Below are positions 26,216-35,123 of a stretch of 64,000 nt of DNA, one piece after another. The stretch comes from an uncultured Christensenella sp. Its GTDB lineage: Bacteria > Bacillota > Clostridia > Christensenellales > Borkfalkiaceae. The notes beneath the pieces are model-generated. The model was not told where the DNA came from, searched no databases, and saw only the letters and a list, made by a program, of their open reading frames with translations. Position 1 is the first letter of the stretch. Every line of letters begins with the position of its first letter. The stretch spans positions 1 through 64,000 of the forward strand of contig CAJTLF010000006.1 of NCBI GenBank assembly GCA_910577555.1, given 5' to 3'. Position numbers and translations under genes: made by a program.

Positions 26216-27433
26216 ATGGATTACGAAAGAACGCTTGCTTTCCTTAAAGAAAAGGGGCAGGAGCATCTGTTACAATATTACGGCGAACTTAATGAAAGAG
26301 AGAGAGAGCAGCTTTTAGAAGATATTTCTAAAATAGATTTTTCTGCGGTTGCCAAAGTTTGCAAGAGCGAAAAAAAGCCGGGAGAGCTTGCGCCCGCGGA
26401 TGCGGTTACTCTCGAAGAAATAGAAAAAAGACGGGGCGAGTTTGAAAAAGCGGGCGTTGCCGCGCTTAAAAATGGAAAAGTCGCCGCCGTTCTGCTTGCG
26501 GGCGGACAGGGGTCGCGGCTCGGATTTTCGGGACCGAAAGGAATGTTCGATATAGGAGTTACGCGCAAGCTTTCTATATTCGAACAGCAGTTTAACAATA
26601 TTGCGGAAGTCGTTGCAAAGACGGGTACGCATTTTCATATTTTTGTTATGACCAGCCGTTCAAACAACGACGCGACGGTGGAATTTTTCAAGGAGAGCGG
26701 TTATTTCGGCTATCCCGCGGAGTACGTGCACTTTTATATTCAGGACGTTGCGCCCGCGTGCGATTACGACGGCAAGATTTTTCTCGACGAGAAGCACCGC
26801 GTTTCGCTTGCGCCCAACGGCAACGGCGGGTGGTATTCTTCGCTTGTGAAGAGCGGGCTTGGCGGTATTATCGAAAGGGAAAATATCGAGTGGCTGAACG
26901 TTTACTCCGTGGATAACGTTTTGCAGAGAATTTGCGACCCCGTATTTATAGGCGCGACGCTCATTAAAGGGTGCGCGTGCGGCGCGAAAGTTGTTAAAAA
27001 GGTTTGCGCCGATGAAAAGGTGGGCGTATTGTGCAAGGAAGACGGCAAGCCCGCCATAGTGGAATATTACGAGATGCCGCAAGCTCTTAAAGCAGAGCTT
27101 ACCGACGGCGGGGAGTTGAAGTATCGCTACGGCGTTACTTTAAACTACCTTTTTAAAATAAAAGATTTGAACGGCACTCTCTCGGGCAAGCTGCCGCCGC
27201 ATTACGCTGAAAAGGCGATTGCGCACGTGGAAAACGGGGTGCGCGTCGTTCCCGATAAGCCGTGCGGATATAAGACGGAAACGCTGGTCGTGGATATGAT
27301 TAAGATGATGGACAGCTGTCTTGCCTGTGAAGTCGACAGGGAGAGAGAGTTTGCTCCCGTTAAAAACGCGACGGGCGCGGACAGCGTGGAGACTGCGCGG
27401 GAATTACTCGTTAAAAACGGCGTAGAGCTGTAA
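26216..27433 (+). CDS. UTP--sugar-1-phosphate uridylyltransferase (UDPGP family)
   Basis: Nucleotidyltransferase of 405 residues that makes UDP-sugars, resembling eukaryotic-type UDP-GlcNAc/UDP-glucose pyrophosphorylases (AGX/UGP) rather than GalU or GlmU. The nucleotide-binding signature is LLAGGQGSRLGFSGPKGMF, and later NGNGGWYSSL and IEWLNVYSVDNVLQ match sugar and metal contacts. I use ATG 26216; the longer frame runs upstream through the promoter. Which sugar phosphate it prefers cannot be told from sequence. Confidence 0.88.
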   Translation: MDYERTLAFLKEKGQEHLLQYYGELNEREREQLLEDISKIDFSAVAKVCKSEKKPGELAPADAVTLEEIEKRRGEFEKAGVAALKNGKVAAVLLAGGQGSRLGFSGPKGMFDIGVTRKLSIFEQQFNNIAEVVAKTGTHFHIFVMTSRSNNDATVEFFKESGYFGYPAEYVHFYIQDVAPACDYDGKIFLDEKHRVSLAPNGNGGWYSSLVKSGLGGIIERENIEWLNVYSVDNVLQRICDPVFIGATLIKGCACGAKVVKKVCADEKVGVLCKEDGKPAIVEYYEMPQALKAELTDGGELKYRYGVTLNYLFKIKDLNGTLSGKLPPHYAEKAIAHVENGVRVVPDKPCGYKTETLVVDMIKMMDSCLACEVDREREFAPVKNATGADSVETARELLVKNGVEL

Positions 27434-27460
27434 ATATAATATATATTGTAAGGTATATTT

Positions 27461-28771
27461 ATGAAAAAGGTTATCGTTTCGTTTATTGCGGCGGCAATTA
27501 TCGCCGCGACTGCTTTCGTCGGCGGGTGCGTTTCTTTTTCCGGCGTTGACGGAAGGGACGGCAAAGACGGGCAGGACGTGAGCATTTACGAGTGCTACGA
27601 GCTTGCAAAGCAGGAGGACCCCGAGCTTACCATCGAAGAATTTCTGAAAAAGTATCTTTCGTATTCGGGGGACGCCGTGGAGAGCGGTTTTTCGATGCAG
27701 GCGTCTATCAACCGCTCGCTCTTTTCGGCGGTTTCCGTTGCGGCGGGGTTCGAAGTTTCGGATACCAATATCTGGGGTAAACCTTCAGGAACAAAGACGA
27801 GCTGGATGTTCGGCGCGGGCGTTATTATAGACCTTGATAAGGAAAGGGGCGACGCCTACGTAGTTACTAACTGCCACGTTATTTATACGGACGCTTCGGC
27901 GGGGAGCAGGATTTCCGAAAACGTGTATCTGTTCCTTTACGGGCAGGACGAAGATTACGATATAAGACAGTACGGCATACCCGCAACCGTTATCGGCGCG
28001 TCGCGCACCTACGATATAGCCGTTTTAAAGGTGCATGGCAGCGAAGTGCTTAAGGAAAGCAACGCCGTGGCGGCTAAGTTTAACGAGAGCGACGACGTGT
28101 ATGCGGGTGAACCCGTTTACGCGATAGGAAATCCCGAAACTTTGGGCGTTTCCGCGACGCAAGGCATTATAAGCAAGGAAAGCGAAACTATAAGCGTGAA
28201 CGTTTCGGACGTTTCCACCGACGTGCAACAGTACAGAGTTTTAAGGACGGATGCGGCGATTAACGGCGGCAACTCGGGCGGCGGACTTTTTAACGCCGAA
28301 GGCGAACTGGTGGGCATTGTAAACGCAAAAGCCGCCGAGAGCGATATAGACAATATGGGCTACGCATTGCCCGCAAGCAACGTTAAGCGGCTCGTCAGAC
28401 TTATGATAGATACCCAAAGTAAATTCGACGGAAACAACACGGGAGTTTATCAGCTTTATTTGGACGCGGGACTGACCGCGCAGGGCAGAAAGGTAAGGCT
28501 TGAAAACGACAGAGCCGTTATTTCGGAAACCGTATGCGTAAATAACGCGGTGTCGGGGCTTGAGCAGGACGACGCTATCCGCAGGATAGTTATCGAAAAC
28601 GCAAGCGGCGAAGTAGTGGAGAGCAGGGAAGTTACCCGTTTACATCACGTGGAAGACTTGCTGTTATCCGCGCGCGAAGGGTATACCGTAAAATTAACCG
28701 TTTCTCGTGCGGGCGGTTTGGTGGAAGTGCCTATTGCCGTTACGCAAAGAGATTTGGATTTTGTAGTTTAA
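27461..28771 (+). CDS. HtrA-like trypsin-fold serine protease, lipoprotein
   Basis: Exported protease of 436 residues. The signal peptide ends in a lipobox-like FVGGC (Cys 24), so it is probably a lipoprotein. A short collagen-like stub (GVDGRDGKDGQD) follows. The S1C domain shows the catalytic triad: His in VVTNCHVI, Asp in RTYDIAVLKV, Ser in GGNSGGGLF. The region after about residue 340 resembles a diverged PDZ domain. Its likely role is envelope protein quality control. A pair of Cys residues (TNCHVI and TVCVN) is unusual. It lies 27 bp after the pyrophosphorylase and may share its promoter. Confidence 0.88.
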   Translation: MKKVIVSFIAAAIIAATAFVGGCVSFSGVDGRDGKDGQDVSIYECYELAKQEDPELTIEEFLKKYLSYSGDAVESGFSMQASINRSLFSAVSVAAGFEVSDTNIWGKPSGTKTSWMFGAGVIIDLDKERGDAYVVTNCHVIYTDASAGSRISENVYLFLYGQDEDYDIRQYGIPATVIGASRTYDIAVLKVHGSEVLKESNAVAAKFNESDDVYAGEPVYAIGNPETLGVSATQGIISKESETISVNVSDVSTDVQQYRVLRTDAAINGGNSGGGLFNAEGELVGIVNAKAAESDIDNMGYALPASNVKRLVRLMIDTQSKFDGNNTGVYQLYLDAGLTAQGRKVRLENDRAVISETVCVNNAVSGLEQDDAIRRIVIENASGEVVESREVTRLHHVEDLLLSAREGYTVKLTVSRAGGLVEVPIAVTQRDLDFVV

Positions 28772-28779
28772 TTTAAAAG

Positions 28780-28820
28780 AACCCCGCGTCCGGTAAATTC
28801 CGACGCGGGGTTATATATTT
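28780..28820. terminator. Bidirectional terminator, protease / metA
   Basis: Eleven-bp stem AACCCCGCGTC/GACGCGGGGTT (28780-28790 / 28802-28812) followed by an AT-rich tail; the minus strand also has a T run. Confidence 0.85.
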
Positions 28821-28841
28821 TTTGTGAAATAGTTAAATGCG

Positions 28842-29759
28842 TTAAACTTCGTTTATATCGAAAGGGGTTACCTGATATACGTAATAGTTCAGCCAGTTTA
28901 TGTAAAACAGATTTGAAGTTGACGACCAGTTCATCTTTACTTCGTTGCAGGCTCCGTCCGTAAAGTAGTTTACGGGCGGTTTTATGTTCTTGCCCGCCGC
29001 CAAATCCCTTTCGTACTCGTGCTTGAGAGTGAGCCTGTCGTATTCCATATGCCCCGTTACGAATACCCGTCTGTTGTCCGTACTCTTTATTATAGACGCA
29101 CCCGCGCGTTTTGAATAGGCGAGTATTTTAAGCTCGTTTACGTGCAGAATATCCTTGGCGTAAATAATTGTGTGGCGGGAGTGCGGCATATGAAATTCGT
29201 CCGAAATGCCGCGCATAAGCGGCTCGGCAACCCCGTCGCGCACGCGCTGGTGGGCAAATATTCCGAAGCATTTTTCCTTTAACGGGTGTTTTTTTATGCC
29301 GTAAAAGTAGTGCAACGCAGCCTGCGCGCCCCAACATATAAAGAGAGTACTCGTCACGTTGGTCGCCGTCCAGTCGAGAATTTCTTCAAGCTCTTTCCAG
29401 TACGCCACTTTCTCGAACGCCATATTCTCAACGGGCGCACCCGTGATTATCATACCGTCGAACTTGGAATGCTTTATTTCGTCAAAGCTCTTGTAAAAGC
29501 GGTCGAGATGGCTCTTGTCCACGTGGGTGGAAACGTAGCTCGCCGTTCTTATCAGGGTTACGTTTACCTGCAAGGGAGAGTTGGATAAAAGGCGCATAAA
29601 CTGCGTTTCCGTTGTCTCCTTGGTGGGCATAAGGTTTAAAATTGCAATCTCGATAGGACGGATTTCCTGAGAAACCGCCCGCTGTTTGTCCATAACGAAA
29701 ATCTTTTCGTCGGTCAGAATTTTATATGCCGGAATATCTTTATCTATGACTATGGGCAT
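28842..29759 (-). CDS. metA: Homoserine O-acyltransferase (MetA/HTS family)
   Basis: Activates homoserine for methionine synthesis by O-acylation. The 305-residue protein has the glutamine amidotransferase-like fold, with the nucleophile Cys in STLFICWGAQAALHYFYG, a His-Glu pair later in VTGHMEYDRL, and GMIITGAPVEN. Because the neighbour is an O-acetylhomoserine-type sulfhydrylase, acetyl-CoA is the more likely acyl donor, although MetA proteins can use either donor. AGGGAA precedes the start. It is the last gene of a run secG-rnr-smpB-metY-metA. Confidence 0.93.
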   Translation of the reverse strand: MPIVIDKDIPAYKILTDEKIFVMDKQRAVSQEIRPIEIAILNLMPTKETTETQFMRLLSNSPLQVNVTLIRTASYVSTHVDKSHLDRFYKSFDEIKHSKFDGMIITGAPVENMAFEKVAYWKELEEILDWTATNVTSTLFICWGAQAALHYFYGIKKHPLKEKCFGIFAHQRVRDGVAEPLMRGISDEFHMPHSRHTIIYAKDILHVNELKILAYSKRAGASIIKSTDNRRVFVTGHMEYDRLTLKHEYERDLAAGKNIKPPVNYFTDGACNEVKMNWSSTSNLFYINWLNYYVYQVTPFDINEV

Positions 29760-29781
29760 AATACGTTCCCTATAAGCTACG

Positions 29782-31053
29782 TTATACTTGCTTTAACGCC
29801 TGTTCCAAATCGGCAATGATATCTTCGGCGTTTTCTATGCCGACCGAAAGGCGGATAAGGTTGTGCGGTACGCCCGCTTTTTTCAAATCTTCTTCGGAGA
29901 GCTGGCGGTGGGTGGTGGAAGCAGGGTGCAGGACGCAGCTTCTTACGTCGGCAACGTGGGTTTCCTGAGTTATCAGCTTTAACGCTTCCATGAACGCGGC
30001 GCACTTTTGGGTGTCGCCCTTAATGCCGAAGCTCATCATTCCGCCCTGACCTTCGGGCATATATTTCATTGCAAGCGCGTGATATTTGTTGTCGGGAAGG
30101 GACGGGTGGTTTATCCACTCGATTTTGGGGTGCTTTTTGAGATATGCGGCGACCTTTTTCGCGTTTTCGCTGTGGCGTTCCATTCTGAGCGCGAGCGTAT
30201 CCGAGCCGATATACGAGATAAAGCCGTTTTGCGGCGACATAATCGCGCCGAAGTCGCGCATCATCTGTGCACGGCATTTAGTGCCGAAAGCTACGGGTAA
30301 ATCTGCGTAAACCAAGCCGTGATAGCTTTCGTCGGGTTGGTTGAACGACGGGTAGCGGGGGTTGTTTTTATAGTTGAAGTTGCCCAAATCGACTATTACG
30401 CCGCCCAACGCCGCCGCGTGTCCGTCGAGATATTTGGACGACGAGTGGATTACGAGATGTGCGCCCCACTCTACGGGTCGGCATAAAACGGGGGTTGCGA
30501 GAGTGTTGTCCACTGCGAAAAGCACGCCGTGTTTTTTGGATATTTTGGCTATTTTATCGAAGTCGAGAACTACTATCGCGGGGTTTGCAACTGTTTCCGT
30601 GAATATCATTTTGGTTTTGCCGTCGATGAGCTTTTCTATCTCTTCGGCGGGAGCGTCGGGGTCGAAAAATCTGCACTCTATTCCGAGCTTGGGTAAAGTG
30701 GTTGAAAACAGGTTGTAGGTTCCGCCGTAGATTGCCGACGACGAAACTATGTTGTCGCCCGCGCCCGCTACGGTGAACACGGCAAGCGAAGTTGCGGACA
30801 TACCCGACGCACAGCCTATTGCGCATACGCCCTTTTCGAGCGCGGCGACCTTACCTTCGAAAGCCGCAACCGTGGGGTTGGCAAGGCGGGAATAGAAGTA
30901 GCCTTCGCTTTTCAAGTCGAAAAGGTCTGCCATTTCCTGCGTTTTGGGGTAAAAGTAAGTGGTTGACTGCGAGATGGGGGGGATTCTGCTCTCTCCCGAT
31001 TTGGGCGAGTAGCCCGCCTGTACGCAAAGGGTGTCTATTCTGTAATCTTTCAT
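29782..31053 (-). CDS. O-acetylhomoserine sulfhydrylase-type PLP enzyme
   Basis: Cys/Met-metabolism PLP enzyme of 423 residues. PLP Lys lies in IHSSSKYLDGH, the cofactor-stacking region in CASGMSATSLAVFTV, and the family motif in LVIHSSSKYLDG. The combination with metA just downstream (22 bp) points to O-acetylhomoserine aminocarboxypropyltransferase (MetY), which makes homocysteine from sulfide. A cystathionine gamma-synthase/lyase or methionine gamma-lyase role cannot be fully excluded from sequence alone. GGAG is 10 nt before the start. It lies 15 bp after smpB. Confidence 0.9.
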   Translation of the reverse strand: MKDYRIDTLCVQAGYSPKSGESRIPPISQSTTYFYPKTQEMADLFDLKSEGYFYSRLANPTVAAFEGKVAALEKGVCAIGCASGMSATSLAVFTVAGAGDNIVSSSAIYGGTYNLFSTTLPKLGIECRFFDPDAPAEEIEKLIDGKTKMIFTETVANPAIVVLDFDKIAKISKKHGVLFAVDNTLATPVLCRPVEWGAHLVIHSSSKYLDGHAAALGGVIVDLGNFNYKNNPRYPSFNQPDESYHGLVYADLPVAFGTKCRAQMMRDFGAIMSPQNGFISYIGSDTLALRMERHSENAKKVAAYLKKHPKIEWINHPSLPDNKYHALAMKYMPEGQGGMMSFGIKGDTQKCAAFMEALKLITQETHVADVRSCVLHPASTTHRQLSEEDLKKAGVPHNLIRLSVGIENAEDIIADLEQALKQV

Positions 31054-31068
31054 AAGTTTTGCTCCGCG

Positions 31069-31518
31069 TTATTTATAGTTTTTTATTTCTCTGTCCAAAG
31101 CGCGTTTTTGGTCGCGTTCTGCGATAGTGCGTTTTTTATCGTAGTTCTGTTTGCCCTTGCAAAGGGCGATTTCCGCCTTTATAAGACTGCCCGAAAAATA
31201 GAGTGAAAGGGGAACTATCGTAAAGCCCTTTTCGTTTATTTTGCCAGCGAGCTTATCGAGCTCGCGGCGGTGCATGAGCAGTTTTCTGTCCCGTTTACTG
31301 TCCTTGGAGCTGAACGCTCCCGCCTTATCGTAAAGGGGGATATGCAGATTTTTTAAAATCAGTTCGCCGTTTTTTAAAAGGCAGAAGCTGTCCTTTAAGT
31401 TGCAGTTGCCCGCGCGGAGCTGTTTTACTTCCGCCCCTTCGAGAACTATTCCCGCTTCGTATTTTTCAAGTACGAAATACTCGTATAAAGCGTATTTGTT
31501 ATATGAGATTTGTTTCAC
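31069..31518 (-). CDS. smpB: SsrA-binding protein SmpB
   Basis: Partner of tmRNA in ribosome rescue (149 residues). Visible are NKYALYEYFVLEKYEAGIVLEG (OB-fold start), EVKQLRAGNCNLKDSF and the basic tail with KKRTIAERDQKRALDREIKNYK, full length for the family. The start is GTG. On the minus strand a promoter -10 box TATAAT ends 6 bp before this GTG and no Shine-Dalgarno exists, so the transcript is probably leaderless. In many Firmicutes ssrA follows smpB; here metY and metA follow, and no tmRNA gene is visible in the window. Confidence 0.95.
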   Translation of the reverse strand: MKQISYNKYALYEYFVLEKYEAGIVLEGAEVKQLRAGNCNLKDSFCLLKNGELILKNLHIPLYDKAGAFSSKDSKRDRKLLMHRRELDKLAGKINEKGFTIVPLSLYFSGSLIKAEIALCKGKQNYDKKRTIAERDQKRALDREIKNYK

Positions 31519-31524
31519 TTTTTT

Positions 31525-31553
31525 ATTATACCTTAAAGCGTTTGGATTGTAAA
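31525..31553 (-). promoter_or_regulatory. Promoter of smpB (leaderless layout)
   Basis: Minus strand: TTTACA (31548-31553), 17-bp spacer, TATAAT (31525-31530), then six A and the GTG start. Confidence 0.8.
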
Positions 31554-31578
31554 TTATTTGAAATGTATCGTTTTATTT

Positions 31579-33516
31579 TTATTTTGTCAACGGTTGTTTA
31601 TTTTTTGCGAGCGCGAAGATTACGCGCAGTCTTCCAAGGTCGCAGTCGGCAACGGTTACGCGAACCTTGTCGCCAAGCCTGAACGAGTGGCGGTTGCCCT
31701 TTAAAAGATATTTCTCTTCGTAGAAAACGTATTCGTCTTTGGGAAGGTCTTCTATGGGAATCATCCCTTCGACGGTGTTATCCAGCTCGCAGAACACGCC
31801 GAAGGAAGTTACGCCCGAAATTGTTGCGTCGAAGTCTTCGCCCAGCCGCTCGGACATATATGCGAGCTTATACAGCTCGTCCACCTTGCGCTCGCACTCG
31901 TCGGCTATTCTCTCGCGTGCGGAACAGTCCGCGCCCGCGCTCTTTGCGTGCTTTGCGTAGAGCTTGTTTGCGTTGCCGCCCCTTAATACTTCCTTTAAAC
32001 TTCTGTGGACGAAGAGGTCGGGATACCGTCTTATTGGCGAAGTGAAGTGGCAGTAGCATTGGGACGCAAGTCCGAAATGTCCTAAATTTTCTTCGCAATA
32101 CCTTGCTTTTTGCATGGAGCGGAGCATTACTTTATTAACTATGGAATAAAAAGGTTTATCGGCGCAGGCGTTCAATACCGACTGAAAGTCCTTCGGCTCC
32201 AAGTCGTTTGCCGTGCCGTGCGGCTTTATTCCCAAATCCTTTAAAAACGAGAAAAACGCGCCCGCCTTTTCGGGGGAAGGGCTTTCGTGAATTCTGTAAA
32301 GGCAGGGGGAGTTCTTTTTTTGCAGGAACTCGGCAACCGCTTCGTTTGCCGATACCATAAACTGTTCGATTATTCTCTGCGAAAGGGTGCGCTCGGCTTT
32401 GGGTATTACTATTTCGCCGCGGTCGTTTACGAAGATATGCGCTTCCTTTACGTCCAGAGAGACCGCGCCGCGGGCTTCGCGCCTTTTTTCGAGCGCAAGG
32501 CAGAGATTTTTCATATCTTTGACCGTTTCTATCAGGTCGGGATATTTGTCGCACGCGGCTTTTTCGCCGTTGCATACCGCGGTAATTTCGGCGTAAGTCG
32601 TTCGGTGCGAGCTGCGTATTACGCTTTCGAAAATTTCGTAATTTACCCGTTCGCCGTCGGGCTTTAAGGTCATTACGCACGATAATGCGTATCTGTCGCT
32701 GTTTTCGTTGAGCGAGCAAGCACCGTTTGAAAGCTCTTTGGGCAACATGGGAAGAACACGGTCGGGGAAGTAGACGCTCGTGCCGCGTTCGTAGGCGTTA
32801 TCGTCAAGAGCGGTGCGGGGGCGCACGTAGTGGCTTACGTCCGCTATATGCACGCCCAAACGGTAAAGCCCGTTTTCTACGGTGAGCGAAACGCCGTCGT
32901 CGATGTCGCGCGTGTCTTCGCCGTCTATGGTTATGATAAGCTCGTTGCGCAAGTCGCGTCTGTTGCCCAAAACCACCTTTTCCGCCGATACGGATTGCGC
33001 TTCTTTTAAGACGCGGTCGGGAAATTCTTCTTCAAGACCGTACGAGCGGATAATTGAAAGCTCTTCCGTTTCGAAGTCGCCTTCTTCGCCCAAAACTTCC
33101 GTTACTTTGCCGCCGGGGGCTTTGTTTTTGGGATAGGAAGTGATTTCCGCAACTACTTTTTCGCCCGTTCTTGCGCCCATAGTTTCCGAAAGCGGGATAA
33201 AAACGCGCGGGAGCTTGAGATTGTCGGGGAAAAGATACGCCGCGCGTCCGCTCTTTTGCAGAGTGCCAACGATAACGGTGTTGGCGCGCTTTAAAATTTT
33301 TATTATATACGCTTCGTCGCGCGTGCCGTTTACGTGGGCGGCGAGAACTTCGTCGCCGTGGTACGCGCCGTTTACCGATTTTTTTGGTACGAAAAAGTCG
33401 TGACCGAAATCTTCGTCCGGAATTATAAAGGCAAAGCCCTTGTCCGTTGCCTGAACTTTGCCCGTAAAAGTTTTATCCTTGGTTAGCGTGAATTTTTTGT
33501 TTTTTGAGTATGACAT
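31579..33516 (-). CDS. rnr: Ribonuclease R
   Basis: Processive 3'-5' exoribonuclease of the RNB family, also active with tmRNA/SmpB. At 645 residues it is on the short side. It lacks the N-terminal HTH of some RNase R proteins and begins with a cold-shock domain (FTGKVQATDKGFAFIIPDE). The catalytic RNB stretch IDGEDTRDIDDGVSL carries the metal-binding aspartates. RSMQKARYCEENLGHFGLA and FTSPIRRYPDLFVHR follow, and the C-terminal S1 domain begins near residue 555. It sits between secG and smpB, the usual Firmicute order. Confidence 0.96.
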   Translation of the reverse strand: MSYSKNKKFTLTKDKTFTGKVQATDKGFAFIIPDEDFGHDFFVPKKSVNGAYHGDEVLAAHVNGTRDEAYIIKILKRANTVIVGTLQKSGRAAYLFPDNLKLPRVFIPLSETMGARTGEKVVAEITSYPKNKAPGGKVTEVLGEEGDFETEELSIIRSYGLEEEFPDRVLKEAQSVSAEKVVLGNRRDLRNELIITIDGEDTRDIDDGVSLTVENGLYRLGVHIADVSHYVRPRTALDDNAYERGTSVYFPDRVLPMLPKELSNGACSLNENSDRYALSCVMTLKPDGERVNYEIFESVIRSSHRTTYAEITAVCNGEKAACDKYPDLIETVKDMKNLCLALEKRREARGAVSLDVKEAHIFVNDRGEIVIPKAERTLSQRIIEQFMVSANEAVAEFLQKKNSPCLYRIHESPSPEKAGAFFSFLKDLGIKPHGTANDLEPKDFQSVLNACADKPFYSIVNKVMLRSMQKARYCEENLGHFGLASQCYCHFTSPIRRYPDLFVHRSLKEVLRGGNANKLYAKHAKSAGADCSARERIADECERKVDELYKLAYMSERLGEDFDATISGVTSFGVFCELDNTVEGMIPIEDLPKDEYVFYEEKYLLKGNRHSFRLGDKVRVTVADCDLGRLRVIFALAKNKQPLTK

Positions 33517-33530
33517 ATAAAATTAATTCC

Positions 33531-33557
33531 AAAATAAAAGCGGCTTTTAAAAGCCGC
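33531..33557 (-). terminator. Terminator/attenuator between secG and rnr
   Basis: Palindrome GCGGCTTTTAAAAGCCGC (33540-33557); on the minus strand it is followed by TTTTATTTT, so secG transcripts should partly end before rnr. Confidence 0.75.
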
Positions 33558-33567
33558 CCGTGAGTTT

Positions 33568-33861
33568 TTATAACGTAACAACCTGAATTACGTAAGCAAC
33601 TATCGAAAGCACTCCGATAACGCCCAAGACAATCCAAGACCATTTTTTGAGTTTGCTCTCTATCGAGCGACCCCTGTTTTTGCCGAAGAAGGTTTCGCTT
33701 GATGCGGTTATGCCCTGAATACCGTCTGAATTGCTTTTCTGGAAAAGTACCAGAAGTATGCCCAAAAGCGCGGCGAGAAATATAACTACGAGACAGGTAA
33801 TCATACCTATCCAGTAAATAACCCATTGAGTATCGTTTAATACAAGTAAACTTGATAACAT
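33568..33861 (-). CDS. secG: Preprotein translocase subunit SecG
   Basis: Small subunit of the SecYEG protein-export channel. From the ATG at 33861 it is 97 residues with two membrane helices (about 15-36 and 75-95). Between them is the SecG signature: LLVLFQKSNSDGIQGITASS and then ETFFGKNRGRS. GGAGC lies 9 nt before this ATG. The longer reading from 33930 adds 23 residues that overlap the EamA gene and is less likely. It is followed by rnr and smpB, as in Bacillus. Confidence 0.92.
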   Translation of the reverse strand: MLSSLLVLNDTQWVIYWIGMITCLVVIFLAALLGILLVLFQKSNSDGIQGITASSETFFGKNRGRSIESKLKKWSWIVLGVIGVLSIVAYVIQVVTL

Positions 33862-33922
33862 TATAAGTTTGCTCCAAAAATTAAATATTACTAAAAGAGT
33901 ATAACACAGCTTTAAATAATTT

Positions 33923-34924
33923 TCAATCAAAATTGGGGTCGTTTTCTAAATTTTGGGTGTCATTTTCAGGCGGCGGGGGTATTTTTTTCTTTCTTTCGCC
34001 GAATTTGTTTATTATGAATATCCCCAGACACACCAGAACGAGCGCGAGAAGGGTGAACCAGCTTAAAAGCTGGTCGCTTTCGCCGAGAAAGATTGCCGAG
34101 AATACCGCGCCGAAAAGGGGGTTCGTGCTTTTGAAAACGGCTACTTTGGAAACGGGGTTGTATTTGAGAAGAAAGCCTTGCAAAGTGAAAGCGCAGGCGG
34201 ATAAAAAGGCAAGGTATAATAGCATAAACGCCGCGCCCGCGTCTATATACGGGATAGTTCCGCCGAACGAGAGACCTATTATCACGAGTGAGACGCCGCC
34301 TATCAGGAACTGGTAGCCGCAGAGAGCGGCGGTGTCTTCGTGACGGGAAAATATTTTTACGAGACCCGCGGCAAACGCGGCGGAAAGTCCCGAAAATATT
34401 ACGAAGCCTTCGCCCAAAAGCGAAAAGTCGAACGAGAAATCGCCGCCTAAGTTTATGAGTATCACGCCGCCGAAGCCGAGCAGACAGCCCGCAAGTTTGA
34501 TAAGGTTGAATTTTTCCGTGCGGAAAATAAAGCACGCCGCTATTATCGTAAAAAACACGCCCAAGCCGTTGAGTACGGAAGCCTTAACGCCCGCCGTGTT
34601 GGCAAGCCCTATATAGAAAAAGGTGTATTGCAGGGCGGTCTGGAAAAGGCTTAAAAGCAATACTCGCCAGATATTTTTGGGTTTGGGAGCGAGAAATTTT
34701 TTCTTTGCTATCGAGCCGAAAAGTATTACCAAAACGCCGGCAAGCGAGAACCTTACTCCGGCGAACAGCATAAGCGACGGGGCGTGCGTGCTGTCTATAT
34801 GGAATAGCGAGTAGCCCGTTTTTACGCACGGGAACGCACTGCCCCACAGCACGCAACACAAAATTGCGCATATGCACACGATGTAATTTTTGGAAAAAAA
34901 CTTTTCCGCATCTTTTATAAGCAT
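33923..34924 (-). CDS. EamA/DMT-family transporter
   Basis: Inner-membrane drug/metabolite transporter, 333 residues from the ATG at 34924, with ten hydrophobic helices in two EamA repeats (VLWGSAFPCVKTGYSLF opens the first, FVIFSGLSAAFAAGLVKI the second). The C-terminal tail is short, basic and proline-rich. Substrate unknown. I prefer ATG 34924 to the in-frame ATG 34987 because a promoter -10 box ends 7 bp upstream of it, which would make the mRNA leaderless; neither start has a Shine-Dalgarno. It is 61 bp upstream of secG. Confidence 0.88.
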   Translation of the reverse strand: MLIKDAEKFFSKNYIVCICAILCCVLWGSAFPCVKTGYSLFHIDSTHAPSLMLFAGVRFSLAGVLVILFGSIAKKKFLAPKPKNIWRVLLLSLFQTALQYTFFYIGLANTAGVKASVLNGLGVFFTIIAACFIFRTEKFNLIKLAGCLLGFGGVILINLGGDFSFDFSLLGEGFVIFSGLSAAFAAGLVKIFSRHEDTAALCGYQFLIGGVSLVIIGLSFGGTIPYIDAGAAFMLLYLAFLSACAFTLQGFLLKYNPVSKVAVFKSTNPLFGAVFSAIFLGESDQLLSWFTLLALVLVCLGIFIINKFGERKKKIPPPPENDTQNLENDPNFD

Positions 34925-34931
34925 CAATATT

Positions 34932-34960
34932 ATTATATTGCAATTTAAAAAATTACGCAA
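34932..34960 (-). promoter_or_regulatory. Promoter of the EamA transporter (leaderless layout)
   Basis: Minus strand: TTGCGT (34955-34960), 17-bp spacer, TATAAT (34932-34937), 7 bp before the ATG at 34924. Confidence 0.65.
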
Positions 34961-35009
34961 ATAAAAACGGGCGAGCAGAGTATTCATATTTGCAGTCGGA
35001 AATATTAAA

Positions 35010-35025
35010 AAGACTTGACAAGTTT
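35010..35025. promoter_or_regulatory. Second XRE-operator-like site
   Basis: AAGACTTGACAAGTTTT matches the core of the operator at 35352-35368 (GACTTG-A-CAAGT) with a mismatch in the right arm. It lies upstream of the EamA gene and downstream of the XRE gene. Confidence 0.5.
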
Positions 35026-35058
35026 TGTTCGTGTTGTTGCGTTACGGTATTTAAAACG

Positions 35059-35087
35059 AAGTCCGACGGATTTATTCCGTCGGACTT
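35059..35087. terminator. Terminator of the module B XRE gene
   Basis: Twelve-bp stem (35059-35070 / 35076-35087) with TTTAT loop. On the minus strand it follows the XRE stop by 36 bp; T-rich sequence flanks it on both sides. Confidence 0.8.
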
Positions 35088-35123
35088 TTAATATATAGTA
35101 GGTTTTTTGATTTTGATTTTACG

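Noticed and set aside
31519..31578. tmRNA (ssrA) gene beside smpB
   Set aside because: The gap is only 60 bp and the downstream side is taken by metY; no tRNA-like ends were found.
34981..35058. Plus-strand promoter at TTGACA 35015
   Set aside because: No -10 box at 16-18 bp and no downstream gene; better explained as an XRE operator-like site.
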